In this document: piece after piece, positions 24,358 to 33,496 of the stretch
Layout: each line of letters begins with the position of its first letter
Numbering within the stretch: the first letter of the stretch is position 1
Assembly: GCF_018256155.1 (NCBI RefSeq)
Contig: NZ_JAERLY010000001.1
Location: 1-64,000, forward strand
Length of the DNA stretch: 64,000 bases
Reading direction: 5' to 3'
DNA from: Gluconobacter sp. Dm-62
GTDB taxonomy: Bacteria > Pseudomonadota > Alphaproteobacteria > Acetobacterales > Acetobacteraceae
Notes under the pieces: model-generated
Seen by the model: the letters and a program-made list of their open reading frames with translations, nothing else
Databases searched by the model: none
Told to the model about the DNA's origin: nothing
Program-made: the position numbers and the translations under genes

Positions 24358-25739
24358 CAGAACGCTCCAAACCGCAGCTTTCCCACAGCCTTGGCCCCGT
24401 GCAGCTCTGGGCGATTGCTGTAGGGCTCGTCATTTCCGGGGAATATTTCGGCTGGAGCTATGGTTGGGCCAGCGCTGGCACGCTGGGCTTTCTCATCGCA
24501 ACCATCTTTGTTGCCCTGATGTATCTGGCCCTGATCTTTTCCTACACTGAACTGACCACTGCCATGCCGAAGGCGGGGGGACCATTCGTCTATGTCAGTG
24601 CGGCGTTCGGGCGCAGAGCGGGCCTCATCGCGGGATATGCCTCAGCCGCCGAATTCATCTTCGCGCCCCCTGCCATCGCACTGGCCATCGGATCGTATCT
24701 GCATGTGCAATTCCCGGCCCTCCCCCCAAAAGCCGGTGCCGTCGTGGCATATCTGCTTTTCATGGGCGTCAATATCGCCGGGATACAGGTTGCAGCCAGC
24801 TTTGAACTGATCGTCACAATCGCCGCCATCGTGGAGCTTCTGGTCTTCATGGGTGTCGTCTGGCCCGGATTTTCCTGGCACCGTTTCGTGATGCATGGCT
24901 GGGGTGGGAGCGACCATCTTTCCTGGGCCGTTCCCGGAGGCATTGCAGCGTCCATTCCCTTCGCCATCTGGTTCTTTCTGGCTATCGAAGGGGTCGCCCT
25001 GACCGCCGAAGAGGCACGCTCCCCCAGACGTACCCTGCCCATCGCCTATACGGCCGCCATCCTCACCCTTGTCGGGCTCTCATTCGGCGTCATGATCCTC
25101 GCCGGTGGGGTTGGGGACTGGAGAGAACTTTCCAACCTGAACGATCCTCTGCCTCTGGCAATGAAAACCGTCGTCGGCCCCCATAGCCCCTATCTTCACA
25201 TGCTCGTCTGGCTCGGCCTGTTCGGTCTGGTGGCGTCACTGCATGCCATCATCATGGGGTGTGCGCGCCAGATTGCCGCACTTGCACAGGGCGGCGGACT
25301 GCCCCGCTGGATGGGGCTTGTCTCCCCACGCTTTCATACGCCCTATGCCGGGGTGCTGGTCTGCGGCACGATCGGCATCCTTGCCATTTTCAGCGATGAT
25401 ATCCTGTCTTTCGGTGGAGAAAGCCTGACGGCGTCCATCGTCACGATTTCTGTCTTTGGCGCTCTCACCATGTACATCATGACCATGGCGAGCCTTTTCA
25501 GACTTCGCAAAATCGCCCCCGATATGCCACGCTTCTGGCATGCGCCGGGATACCCGGTCGTTCCCGCTTACGCCCTCATGAGCGCAACACTCTGTCTTGG
25601 CGTCATCAGCTTCCAGAAACCCCTGCTTCTGGGATTTTACGTGGTCATCATCGCCCTGATGACAGGGGGAAGTTTCCTGTCTGACAATCGCACAAAGAGA
25701 TCGCAAAAAGACGTGCCAGTTTTCGATCCCAACACGTAA
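24354..25739 (+). CDS. Ethanolamine permease (APC superfamily)
   Basis: 461 residues with 12 membrane segments. Amino-acid/polyamine/organocation signatures: SGEYFGWSYGWASAGTLGFL in TM1, YTELTTAMPKAGGPFVYVSAAFG in part, and FFLAIEGVALTAEEARSPRRTLP, as in ethanolamine permeases (Eat/EutP-type, TIGR00908-like). It imports ethanolamine for EutBC. It overlaps eutC by 4 bp. The gene is followed by a long inverted-repeat terminator. Confidence 0.9.
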   Translation: MTERSKPQLSHSLGPVQLWAIAVGLVISGEYFGWSYGWASAGTLGFLIATIFVALMYLALIFSYTELTTAMPKAGGPFVYVSAAFGRRAGLIAGYASAAEFIFAPPAIALAIGSYLHVQFPALPPKAGAVVAYLLFMGVNIAGIQVAASFELIVTIAAIVELLVFMGVVWPGFSWHRFVMHGWGGSDHLSWAVPGGIAASIPFAIWFFLAIEGVALTAEEARSPRRTLPIAYTAAILTLVGLSFGVMILAGGVGDWRELSNLNDPLPLAMKTVVGPHSPYLHMLVWLGLFGLVASLHAIIMGCARQIAALAQGGGLPRWMGLVSPRFHTPYAGVLVCGTIGILAIFSDDILSFGGESLTASIVTISVFGALTMYIMTMASLFRLRKIAPDMPRFWHAPGYPVVPAYALMSATLCLGVISFQKPLLLGFYVVIIALMTGGSFLSDNRTKRSQKDVPVFDPNT

Positions 25740-25771
25740 CAGACGATCCCGGCACTTTCAGGGATGAATTT

Positions 25772-25817
25772 AAATATTCTGTTCAGACCTGAATACACTT
25801 GTCCGAACAGAATATTT
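25772..25817. terminator. Bidirectional terminator between convergent genes
   Basis: Perfect 13-bp inverted repeat AAATATTCTGTTC / GAACAGAATATTT with an inner 3-bp extension (GAC/GTC) and about 12-nt loop, then TTCTCTTTTTTTC on the plus strand and A-rich flank on the other side. It lies between the permease stop and the dioxygenase stop. Confidence 0.8.
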
Positions 25818-25827
25818 TCTCTTTTTT

Positions 25828-26739
25828 TCAGGATACGAGGCGTTCCTGACTGCGGCGACCATCGACTCCCACAGGGACGTCCCCCTTTACGGTACTGCGA
25901 CGCAGGAGACGTGGCTCGTCCCGGGCGTAATCGTTGACCGCACGATGCTGGGTTGCCTGGTTATCCCAGATCGCCACATCCCCCGGCTGCCAGGACCAGC
26001 GCACCGAGTTGTCGACTGACACGATATGCTCCTGGAACAGTTCCAGAATGCGCTGGCTATCGCGCGTCGTAATACCGACGAAGTTTTTCACGAAATGCCC
26101 CAGAAGCAGGGTGCGCTCTTTAGTGACCGGATGGATACGCACCACCGGGTGCTCTGTCTCGTAGCGGGTTCTGGTGAAGACACCTCTATATTCAAGAGCT
26201 TCCTTGGACACATCCACCCGATGACCGGCATAATCATAAACATTCGTATGAACGGCCCAGAGCGTATCAGCAAAAACCTTGAGTGGTTCCGGAAGACGTT
26301 CATAGGCAAGCGTCGTATTGGCCCAGACCGTATCACCGCCCACCGGTGGAATAATGACGCCACGAAGAACGGAAACCTTGGGATAATCCGGAACGAAGGT
26401 GACATCCGTATGCCAGCTGTCGGCCCGACTTCCCTTGGTGCTGTCGATGGACATGACCGCTGCCGTTCCGTCGGAGGCAGGAACAGTCGGATGGGGCACC
26501 AGCTCGCCAAACAGGGCCGCGAACCGCTCCTGCTCCGCATCCGTCAGTTGATTTTGCCCCCTGAAGAAAATGACCTTGTATTGGTGGAGCGCATTTTCGA
26601 TCTGCGAAAATGTTGCGCGGTCAAGATCCCCCGTAAGCCTGACACCGCTGATCTCTGCACCGAGCGCGCCTGCAACAGGACGGATCTGCAAGGTTGTGCT
26701 GTCAGGAAGACTGCTTGTTTTTGTGATGACTTCAGACAT
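25828..26739 (-). CDS. Fe(II)/2-oxoglutarate dioxygenase, alkyl-sulfatase AtsK / TauD family
   Basis: 303 residues. The iron facial triad is visible as His110 and Asp112 in DSWHTDVTF and the distal His near 265 in NQATQHRAVND, with the 2-oxoglutarate Arg about 15 residues later in RLLRRS. The ends (KVIFFRGQNQLTD, YETEHPVVRIHP, GDVPVGVDGR) are very close to AtsK of Pseudomonas putida, which oxidises alkyl sulfate esters, releasing sulfate and an aldehyde. TauD (taurine) is the alternative. It is the last gene of the minus-strand operon with the SsuBC-like transporter and lies beside five sulfatases, favouring sulfate esters. Confidence 0.85.
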   Translation of the reverse strand: MSEVITKTSSLPDSTTLQIRPVAGALGAEISGVRLTGDLDRATFSQIENALHQYKVIFFRGQNQLTDAEQERFAALFGELVPHPTVPASDGTAAVMSIDSTKGSRADSWHTDVTFVPDYPKVSVLRGVIIPPVGGDTVWANTTLAYERLPEPLKVFADTLWAVHTNVYDYAGHRVDVSKEALEYRGVFTRTRYETEHPVVRIHPVTKERTLLLGHFVKNFVGITTRDSQRILELFQEHIVSVDNSVRWSWQPGDVAIWDNQATQHRAVNDYARDEPRLLRRSTVKGDVPVGVDGRRSQERLVS

Positions 26740-26789
26740 TCTCGTTTTCCTTCAGTTCAAAGAAAAAAGCATCGGCCAGCGCAGGAAGC

Positions 26790-27638
26790 CTAAGGAGCCT
26801 TCCAGCGCAGAAGCCGCTTTTCGACAGAGACAAGGACAGAGTTGGTAAGACTGCCGATAACCGACAGCACGAGGATGGCCGCGTACATTCCGGGAATATC
26901 AAAATCGAGCTCGGAGGCGTTGATCAGATAGCCCAGCCCGGCACGCGAGCCGACCATTTCCGCGGCGACAAGCACCAGCAGCGCGGCAGCCGCTGCAAGT
27001 CGCACGCCGGTAAACACAGAGGGAATTGCACCCGGAAGAACGATTTTCCGGAAGAGGTCAAAGCGGTTGAGCCCCATGGAACGCCCCGCCTTGATCCAGA
27101 GCGGGTCCACACCACGCAAGCCGGTGATTGTTCCCAGAAGGATTGGCCAGACGGCAGCATAGAAGACCATGATGATCTTCGAGCTCTCCCCGATCCCCAG
27201 CAACAGCGTAAACACTGGCAACAGCGCCAGAGCGGACGTATTGCGGAACAGTTCCAGCACCGGATCAAATACCTGATGCAGGCGCGGTGAAACCCCCAGA
27301 AGCAGCCCGAGAGGGACGCCGACCACAATTGCCAGCGCAAGCCCCGGAATGGCCCGGAGAAGACTGGCCAAAACATGGACACCAAGCTGTCCAGACGCAA
27401 ACCCTGTCCAGACGGCCTGGAGAACTTTGGAGAGCGGCGGTAAAAAGAGCGGATCAACCAGCCCTGCCCGTGGCGCGATTTCCCACAGGGCTGCAAGCAG
27501 AACAAGAGCAATGCTCTTGCGAAAAGCGCTCACGCTCCATCTGGCGATATGGCGCAGCGAGAGCGTCACAGGCCGCGTTTCGACAGGTGGCGAAACCGCG
27601 AAATCCATGATGGCACCGGAGGTTTTCTGCAGCGCCAC
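26790..27638 (-). CDS. Sulfonate/sulfate-ester ABC transporter permease (SsuC/AtsB-like)
   Basis: 282 residues with about six membrane segments and the BPD_transp_1 EAA loop (EMVGSRAGLGYLI / GRSMGLNRFDLFRKIVLPGAIPS in part). This matches SsuC/TauC permeases of organosulfur transporters. A GTG at 27638 follows the ATPase stop by 2 bp; an ATG at 27608 is an alternative start. It works with the ATPase at 27641-28441 and the divergent binding protein at 28554. Confidence 0.87.
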   Translation of the reverse strand: MALQKTSGAIMDFAVSPPVETRPVTLSLRHIARWSVSAFRKSIALVLLAALWEIAPRAGLVDPLFLPPLSKVLQAVWTGFASGQLGVHVLASLLRAIPGLALAIVVGVPLGLLLGVSPRLHQVFDPVLELFRNTSALALLPVFTLLLGIGESSKIIMVFYAAVWPILLGTITGLRGVDPLWIKAGRSMGLNRFDLFRKIVLPGAIPSVFTGVRLAAAAALLVLVAAEMVGSRAGLGYLINASELDFDIPGMYAAILVLSVIGSLTNSVLVSVEKRLLRWKAP

Positions 27639-27640
27639 TG

Positions 27641-28441
27641 TCAGGCCCGACCCGCACCGTGGGAAAGCAGACTGCGGACATAGTGCCGCAGATGCCCGTA
27701 CTGCGGATGCGCCCGGACGTCATCGATGCTGGCGTCCGCGGGAAAGGGAAGAGTCACGACATCCACGATGCGTCCCGGCCCCGCCGCCATGACCACCACT
27801 TTCTGTCCGAGTGAGAGGGCTTCGTCGATATCGTGAGTGATGAAAATGATGGTTGCGGATGTCCGCTTCCACAGTCGCCGCAATTCCGTCTGAAGGGTTT
27901 CGCGGGTCTGTGCATCAAGCGCACCGAAGGGCTCGTCCATCAGAAGGACTTCAGGCTCCACTGACAGGCTGCGTGCGATTGCAACACGCTGGTTCATGCC
28001 GCCAGACAACTGGTGGGGATACCGGTCCGCCGCATGTTCCAGCCCCACAAGATCGAGAAAGTGCCGGGCACGTTTATGCCGCTCTCCCCGCGGTACACCC
28101 GCTGCGGCAAGTGCGAAGACAATGTTTTCCAGAGCGCTTTTCCACGGCAGGAGGGCATAATTCTGAAAAACGACACTTCGCTCAGGACCCGGCTTCGTAA
28201 CCGGTCGCCCATCCAGAAGAACACGTCCCGCCGTCGGATCCGTTAAACCGGCCGCCAGATCCAGAAGTGTGGATTTACCGCAGCCACTTGGCCCTACAAG
28301 GACGACGAACTCTCCCGCGGCGATATCAAATTCGATATCGCCCAGGATCGGCTCACCAGCCCGCGGGCTGGACACGAAGGCCTTGGAGAGATGATCGAAA
28401 CGAAGTTTCGGGGCTGATCCCGTTTCGTGGAGTTCTGGCAT
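27641..28441 (-). CDS. Sulfonate/sulfate-ester ABC transporter ATPase (SsuB/AtsC-like)
   Basis: 266 residues. Walker A GPSGCGKSTLLDL near 53, signature LSGGMNQRVAIARSL near 150, Walker B VLLMDEPFGALD near 170 and switch His in FITHDIDEA. This is the SsuB/TauB subgroup that powers uptake of sulfonates, taurine or sulfate esters. First gene of ATPase-permease-dioxygenase, divergent from its presumed binding protein. Confidence 0.9.
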   Translation of the reverse strand: MPELHETGSAPKLRFDHLSKAFVSSPRAGEPILGDIEFDIAAGEFVVLVGPSGCGKSTLLDLAAGLTDPTAGRVLLDGRPVTKPGPERSVVFQNYALLPWKSALENIVFALAAAGVPRGERHKRARHFLDLVGLEHAADRYPHQLSGGMNQRVAIARSLSVEPEVLLMDEPFGALDAQTRETLQTELRRLWKRTSATIIFITHDIDEALSLGQKVVVMAAGPGRIVDVVTLPFPADASIDDVRAHPQYGHLRHYVRSLLSHGAGRA

Positions 28442-28553
28442 GGAACAATACCACCGTTCGGATAGGTTATTTCTATTAACTTGCTACATTTATTAGTAGG
28501 ATAATATAAAAACATATCAGTCAAGTGATTCTGAAAAACAGGGACTCCGTGAA
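28442..28553. promoter_or_regulatory. Divergent promoter, SsuB-like operon / SsuA-like gene
   Basis: 112 AT-rich bases serve both directions. GGTTATTTCTATTAACTTGC (28465-28484) shares the core TTATTTnTATnA with the gaps upstream of the TonB receptor at 36016, the sulfotransferase gene at 38265 (reverse strand) and, less well, cysP. It may be a site for a sulfur-limitation LysR regulator (CysB/Cbl type). Confidence 0.4.
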
Positions 28554-29606
28554 GTGAATATGAATTTGCGTCCGTCACAGGGGGCCACACGGCGTTCCTT
28601 TCTGAAGAATACAGCCCTTTGCGCGGCAACCGCCTTCGCTGCCCGCCCCTTTGCCAAAGCGGCCGGGACGTTACCCGGAGAAACCCTGCGCTATCAGGGA
28701 TGGGCGGGTGTCGTGCTGTTTCCGGAACTTGCGGATGATCTCGGGCTTCTTGCCCCACTGAAGCTTCAGTGGGTGGGCAACACCACCAGTGGCCCACAGG
28801 ATCTTCAGGCAACGGTCACGAACAACACTGATTTCGCAGGGGCATTTAACGGTTCCATCATGAAAATGATTGGAGCGGGCGCTCCTGTCCGGGCGGTTCT
28901 CGCCTATGCGGGTTCGGATGCACGCAGTTGCATGGGCATTTTCGTGCGCGGATCATCCGTCATCAGAACCGCGCGGGACCTGATCGGGAAGGTCATTGGC
29001 GTTAACACTCTGCGTGCGCAGGGAGAATGTTTCGTCGATCAGTATCTGCGGCAGAACGGTCTGACGGATGACGAGATCAGACAGGTCGTCCTGGTTGGAA
29101 TTTCATCGGTTGTTGCCGAAACGGCTTTGCGGCATGGCACGCTTGATGCGGCGGTGCTGCCAACATTTTTCCGTGATGCTGCTCTGGCACATGGCGGATT
29201 GCGCGAACTGACGACGGATTATGAGTTTTATGGCGCAACGAATATGGACAGCGTCATTCTTCGCAACGACATGCTTCAGAATGCGCCCGATCTGGCACAG
29301 CATTTCGTCGCGGCCACAGCCCAGGCCATTGCGTGGGCCCAGAATACCCCGCAGGCGGACGTCATTGCCCGATATGTTTCCATCATCAGAAAACGAGGCC
29401 GTGATGAAGGTGTCTTTCCAGCCCGTCACTGGCGCTCGACAGCGGTTGTCACAAAGGGAGGTGTGATCCGGCCCAGAGATTATACCCAGTTCCAGCCCTG
29501 GTATGCCTGGCGCAGAGACGCGCATACAGCGTCCCTTGCGCCTGAAAGCATCTATACCAACCGCTTCAATCCTTTTGCGACCGAAGCGCCTCTTGAAAAA
29601 GGATAG
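28554..29606 (+). CDS. ABC transporter substrate-binding protein (SsuA/AtsR-like, Tat signal)
   Basis: 350 residues from a GTG at 28554 (GGGA nine bases upstream); an ATG at 28560 is also in frame. The N terminus has a twin-arginine signal (TRRSFLKNTALCAATAFA). The mature protein has the NMT1/SsuA-like fold with LRYQGWAGVVLFPELADDLG and VGISSVVAETALRHGTLDAAVLP. It should bind an organosulfur compound for the divergently encoded SsuBC-like transporter. The placement next to an AtsK-like gene resembles the atsRBC-atsK arrangement of Pseudomonas putida S-313. The ligand is not determinable here. Confidence 0.82.
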   Translation: MNMNLRPSQGATRRSFLKNTALCAATAFAARPFAKAAGTLPGETLRYQGWAGVVLFPELADDLGLLAPLKLQWVGNTTSGPQDLQATVTNNTDFAGAFNGSIMKMIGAGAPVRAVLAYAGSDARSCMGIFVRGSSVIRTARDLIGKVIGVNTLRAQGECFVDQYLRQNGLTDDEIRQVVLVGISSVVAETALRHGTLDAAVLPTFFRDAALAHGGLRELTTDYEFYGATNMDSVILRNDMLQNAPDLAQHFVAATAQAIAWAQNTPQADVIARYVSIIRKRGRDEGVFPARHWRSTAVVTKGGVIRPRDYTQFQPWYAWRRDAHTASLAPESIYTNRFNPFATEAPLEKG

Positions 29607-29628
29607 CGTGTTGCTCCCTGCTTCTACG

Positions 29629-29653
29629 CCCGACCGCTCAAAGAGCGATCGGG
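29629..29653. terminator. Hairpin between convergent genes
   Basis: CCCGACCGCTC-AAA-GAGCGATCGGG, an 11-bp stem with one mismatch, overlapping the end of the sulfatase reading frame and 23 bp after the SsuA-like stop. It lacks a T tract, so it may be a weak or bidirectional terminator. Confidence 0.5.
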
Positions 29654-31092
29654 TATTCGCGCGAAGGTTTGTGGGCCGCCGCCATTTGTGCCGAAAGTCT
29701 GCTGACGACGTCAGGGTATTTCGCCGCAACATCGCGTTTTTCGCCCGGATCTGCTGCCAGATCGTACAATTCCAGACGGGATGAGCCGACAGGGCGTACG
29801 ATTTTCCATTGCCCCTGACGTGCGGCCTGCCAGAAAGACGGTTCATAGGTTTCCCAGTAAAGCAGCCGCTCCGGCAGAGCATTGCTTCCCAGAAGAACGG
29901 GTGTCAGATCATGCCCATCCGTGTCTGGCGGACTGTCTTTACCTGCAAGCCCCGCAGCGGTCGGCAGAAAATCCGGATGATAAACGGGCGTCTCATCCTT
30001 CACTCCGGCCGCAATGTGACCGGGCCAGCGGGCAATGAGCGGAACACGGATGCCGCCTTCATAAAGCTCGCGTTTATACCCCCGCAAAGGTCCGTGGGAG
30101 TTGAAAAACGTCACGACCTCTGTCTGTTGCGAAGTCGGCTCGGATCGTGGGCCATGGTCGGACGAGAGAAACACGATCGTGTCCTCGTCCAGTCCAAGCT
30201 CTCCCAGGGTCCGCAGAATACTGCCAACTCCTGCATCCAGAAACTCGATCATCGCTGCGTAGGTTTTCTCTGATGCCCCCCACGTCTCTCCGGCATAGTC
30301 ACCTTCGGCCGGCGTGACGTACGGACTATGCGGCGCGTTGTAGGCCACCGTCAGGAAAAAGGGCTTCTGACGATGTCGCCTGATGAAGTCGCAGCTCTGG
30401 TCCGTCACGATATCCGTTTCGTAAACCGCGCGCCCTCCTCCGGCATTTCCCGGAACGTCCAGCAGAGTGGTGCCGTCATACCATTTCTCCGGAAAATACC
30501 CCTGGGTCTTTTCCGTCTGCGTCAGCCAGCCATGAAACTCGTCAAACCCGTGTCGGGTCGGGATCGCATCCGGATCATATCCATCCAGATGCCACTTCCC
30601 CACCAGACCCGTTTCATATCCCTGCCCCTTGAGTACCGATGCGACTGTCGGCTCCTGATCGGCCAGGTTAGCCCTTCGGATCTTTTCCTTACCCTTGAAG
30701 CCGACAACGCCACCGGCAAGCGCAAAATTGTCGCGGATGGAGGCATGGCCCATATGGCGCCCGGTCATGAGTGCACACCGGGACGGAGAGCAGATGGGTG
30801 CCCCCCCATAGGCCTGTGTGAACTGCATGCCCTGAGCCGCCATCCGGTCGATATTGGGCGTCCGGATTTTCGTCTGTCCGTAACAGCCCAGATCATACAC
30901 CCCCAGATCATCCGCGATAATGTAGATGATATTGGGCAAGCGGGGTGTTGCCTTGGAGGCAGCATACGCCATCTTCCCCGACATCCCCATAACTGCCGTG
31001 CCCGCCAGGAGCGCCCGGCGGCTGACACTGTTCTCACTGGAATTGACCTGATGGGACAAGATGCGTGTCCTCCTGGAGAAAACAGGCTTCAT
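29638..31092 (-). CDS. Sulfatase (type I, formylglycine-dependent), Tat-exported
   Basis: 484 residues. A Tat-type signal (SVSRRALLAGTAVMGMSG) is preceded by about 20 extra residues. The metal-binding start NIIYIIADDLG, the sulfatase signature ICSPSRCALMTGRHMGH with the formylglycine Cys at about 101, GLVGKWHLDGYD, and the C-terminal ELYDLAADPGEKRDVA are all present. It hydrolyses sulfate esters, with arylsulfatase or polysaccharide-type substrates possible. The ATG overlaps the stop of the preceding sulfatase by 4 bp, so the two are co-translated; together with the TonB receptor upstream they form an operon. Maturation requires the FGE at 43180. Confidence 0.9.
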   Translation of the reverse strand: MKPVFSRRTRILSHQVNSSENSVSRRALLAGTAVMGMSGKMAYAASKATPRLPNIIYIIADDLGVYDLGCYGQTKIRTPNIDRMAAQGMQFTQAYGGAPICSPSRCALMTGRHMGHASIRDNFALAGGVVGFKGKEKIRRANLADQEPTVASVLKGQGYETGLVGKWHLDGYDPDAIPTRHGFDEFHGWLTQTEKTQGYFPEKWYDGTTLLDVPGNAGGGRAVYETDIVTDQSCDFIRRHRQKPFFLTVAYNAPHSPYVTPAEGDYAGETWGASEKTYAAMIEFLDAGVGSILRTLGELGLDEDTIVFLSSDHGPRSEPTSQQTEVVTFFNSHGPLRGYKRELYEGGIRVPLIARWPGHIAAGVKDETPVYHPDFLPTAAGLAGKDSPPDTDGHDLTPVLLGSNALPERLLYWETYEPSFWQAARQGQWKIVRPVGSSRLELYDLAADPGEKRDVAAKYPDVVSRLSAQMAAAHKPSREYPIAL

Positions 31093-33437
31093 TGATTGGT
31101 CAATCCCGGCGTGGTGAGCGTGACCTTATCGATATGCCCCGTAAATGCTGCCGGAACGGTGTAGGCCGGACTAACGGCAGAGCCCAGATCCCGACCGATA
31201 TCGAGTGTCTCCTTCGATGACAGGGCGATATTGCTGAAATGCGCCTGCCCCGCCGGAGCCCCGTCAACTGAGAGGGTGACTGCTGCGGGCACAGGTTTTC
31301 CGCCTACCCAGCGACGGATCATCTCCGCTGCAGCATCTGTTTTGCCGGTTTTACGCTCCTGTTCGGGCGTAACCGTCACGACGATATGCCGTTGCCCGAC
31401 CGCCAGCGGCGCAGACGTCACGATCTGGCCTGTACGCACGCCATGTGCGTTCACTTCATAAACAAGGCGTCCGTTCGAGACGTAGAGCGCAACGCCGCCA
31501 TACCGTCCGCCCTCAGCGAAAATAACCCCCTGTGCGCCACCGGCCGGAATATTGATGTCCGCACTCAGCGTGTAAGGATCGTTCCCCAGATCAGGCGCAA
31601 ACCTCGTGCTGACGCGGTCCACACCGGAGCGATACGTAAAAACCGTCTGGCCGGTTGCCGTCCCCAGCGGATACGCATCTATTCCGGGCCGGATCGGATC
31701 TGCGTGATTGCGGATGGCTTCCTTCTGGAACAGAGCCTGAAGCTCTTTCAGTTTTTCAGGATATTTCGCAGCCAGATCATGCGCCTGACTGTAATCATCG
31801 CTCAGCCGGTAAAGCTCCCACGGATGCGTCCTGGGCTGCACGCCTCGGGCAAGATAGACCCGGTTGTCACCAACCTCCCAGGTCTCCTGCGCCAGTTGTC
31901 CGGCCCACCAGCCATCGGAATAGATCCCCAGATTTCCGCTCGTCGTGAAATACTGAACTCTGTGCCGGGAGGGCGCATCAGGATGATCGAACGTATAGAG
32001 CAGACTTCTGCCTTCGAGCGGGATCTGTTCAATCCCCGCCGTGCGCGATGGAGGGGTGATGCCAGCGGCTTCGTAAAGCGTTGGGGCGATATCGTTCAGA
32101 TGCCCGAACTGCCCTCTCAGACCATTGGCATCATGGATGCGTGCGGGCCATGAGATCACCAGCGGATCCGTTGTCCCTCCCAGATGGGCGGCGTCCTGTT
32201 TCGTGCCCTGAAAAGGAGAGGTCAGCGCCCAGGCCCAGGCGGCGGCGTAGTGATTGAAATAAAGCTCACTTCCCAGCGCACCGCTGTCAGCAAGACGTGT
32301 CCTGACGTCCGGTGTGCTGCCGTCAGGGTTCTTGACGTCTTTGCCCAGAAAGCCGCCTTCGGCACTCCCGCCATTATCCCCGAAGACTTCAAGAACGAGC
32401 GTATTGTCAGCAATACCCTCGTCCCGAAGTGTTGCCAGAAGCCGCCCGACTTCCTGATCCGTTTCTTCCGCAAAAGCCGCATACACCTCCGCCTGATGCG
32501 CAAGAAGCTTCTTTTCGTCAGGCGACAGGCTATCCCACGCAGGCAGTGTGGAAGGCCGTGGCGTCAGTTCCGCATTTGCGGGGATGACACCGAGCGCCTT
32601 CTGCCGATCAAAGCTCTGCTGTCGGATGACGTCCCAGCCCTGATCGAACTTTCCTTTGTATTTCGCAATCCATGCCTTTGGAACATGATGCGGCTCATGC
32701 GTGGCACCCGTCGCGTAATAGAGGAAGAATGGCTTGTCGTGGGCTACGGCATCATGCTGGTGCATCCAGCGGATTGCTTCGTTGGTGATGTCTGTCGTGA
32801 AATAATACCCCTGCTCCGGCGTGGACGATGGCTCTACAGGCGTCTGATCCCGGTAAAGGCGGGGGTAATACTGGTTATCCGCCGCGGCAAGGAAGCCGTA
32901 GAAATGCTCGAACCCCCACCGACCGGTCGGCCACAGGTCAAACGGGCCCGCGGCGCTGATCTGCCAGTAAGGTGTGTTGTGCCATTTCCCGAACGCGGCA
33001 GTATTATACCCGTGTTCCTTGAGAACTTCAGCAATCGGCGTCACGTTTGTTGGCAGAACGGTATTATATCCCGGATGCTTTGATGCAGCTTCCTCGATAT
33101 TGCCGAACCCGACCTGCCGGTCATTATATCCCGTGAGCAGCGACGCCCGGGACGGTGAGCACAGGGCATTCACATGGAAATTGTTATATCTGAGCCCGGT
33201 ACCCGCCAGACGCGTAAGATCCGGCGTTGAAATCGGGCCGCCAAAAACATTTGTCGCGCCAAATCCGACATCATCAATCAGGATCACCACGATATTGGGT
33301 GCATTTTTGGGCGCCTGCGGCAATTGCGGCCAGCCCTGCGTTCCCTCGGGCGGCTCCGCAGCCCGGACACTCTGCTGAGCGGCCCCGAACAGAAGCGTGC
33401 TGCCAAGAAGAAGGCCCAGATATGTGCGTATTTTCAT
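31089..33437 (-). CDS. Large arylsulfatase (formylglycine-dependent) with C-terminal beta-rich domain
   Basis: 782 residues from the ATG at 33437, which starts a signal peptide (MKIRTYLGLLLGSTLLFGAA); an in-frame ATG 120 bases upstream adds no recognisable sequence. Catalytic motif ALCSPSRASLLTG with Cys near 93; metal ligands in VVILIDDVGFG and FGDNGGSAEGG; AAFGKWHNTPYW. About 200 C-terminal residues (from about 590) form a beta-rich region not needed for the core fold. The length and composition match the large (about 780 residue) periplasmic arylsulfatases of Proteobacteria. It lies 60 bp after the TonB receptor gene, separated by a hairpin. Confidence 0.9.
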   Translation of the reverse strand: MKIRTYLGLLLGSTLLFGAAQQSVRAAEPPEGTQGWPQLPQAPKNAPNIVVILIDDVGFGATNVFGGPISTPDLTRLAGTGLRYNNFHVNALCSPSRASLLTGYNDRQVGFGNIEEAASKHPGYNTVLPTNVTPIAEVLKEHGYNTAAFGKWHNTPYWQISAAGPFDLWPTGRWGFEHFYGFLAAADNQYYPRLYRDQTPVEPSSTPEQGYYFTTDITNEAIRWMHQHDAVAHDKPFFLYYATGATHEPHHVPKAWIAKYKGKFDQGWDVIRQQSFDRQKALGVIPANAELTPRPSTLPAWDSLSPDEKKLLAHQAEVYAAFAEETDQEVGRLLATLRDEGIADNTLVLEVFGDNGGSAEGGFLGKDVKNPDGSTPDVRTRLADSGALGSELYFNHYAAAWAWALTSPFQGTKQDAAHLGGTTDPLVISWPARIHDANGLRGQFGHLNDIAPTLYEAAGITPPSRTAGIEQIPLEGRSLLYTFDHPDAPSRHRVQYFTTSGNLGIYSDGWWAGQLAQETWEVGDNRVYLARGVQPRTHPWELYRLSDDYSQAHDLAAKYPEKLKELQALFQKEAIRNHADPIRPGIDAYPLGTATGQTVFTYRSGVDRVSTRFAPDLGNDPYTLSADINIPAGGAQGVIFAEGGRYGGVALYVSNGRLVYEVNAHGVRTGQIVTSAPLAVGQRHIVVTVTPEQERKTGKTDAAAEMIRRWVGGKPVPAAVTLSVDGAPAGQAHFSNIALSSKETLDIGRDLGSAVSPAYTVPAAFTGHIDKVTLTTPGLTNQ

Positions 33438-33452
33438 GACATGTTTCCCATG

Positions 33453-33478
33453 GCCGTTCCCTGGGTTATGGGAACGGC
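33453..33478 (-). terminator. Hairpin between TonB receptor and large sulfatase
   Basis: GCCGTTCCC-tgggttat-GGGAACGGC, a perfect 9-bp stem in the 60-bp gap. Without a T run it may attenuate transcription or protect the upstream messenger end, letting the receptor be made in excess over the sulfatases. Confidence 0.5.
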
Positions 33479-33496
33479 AGCAGTCGTCCTGCGGGT

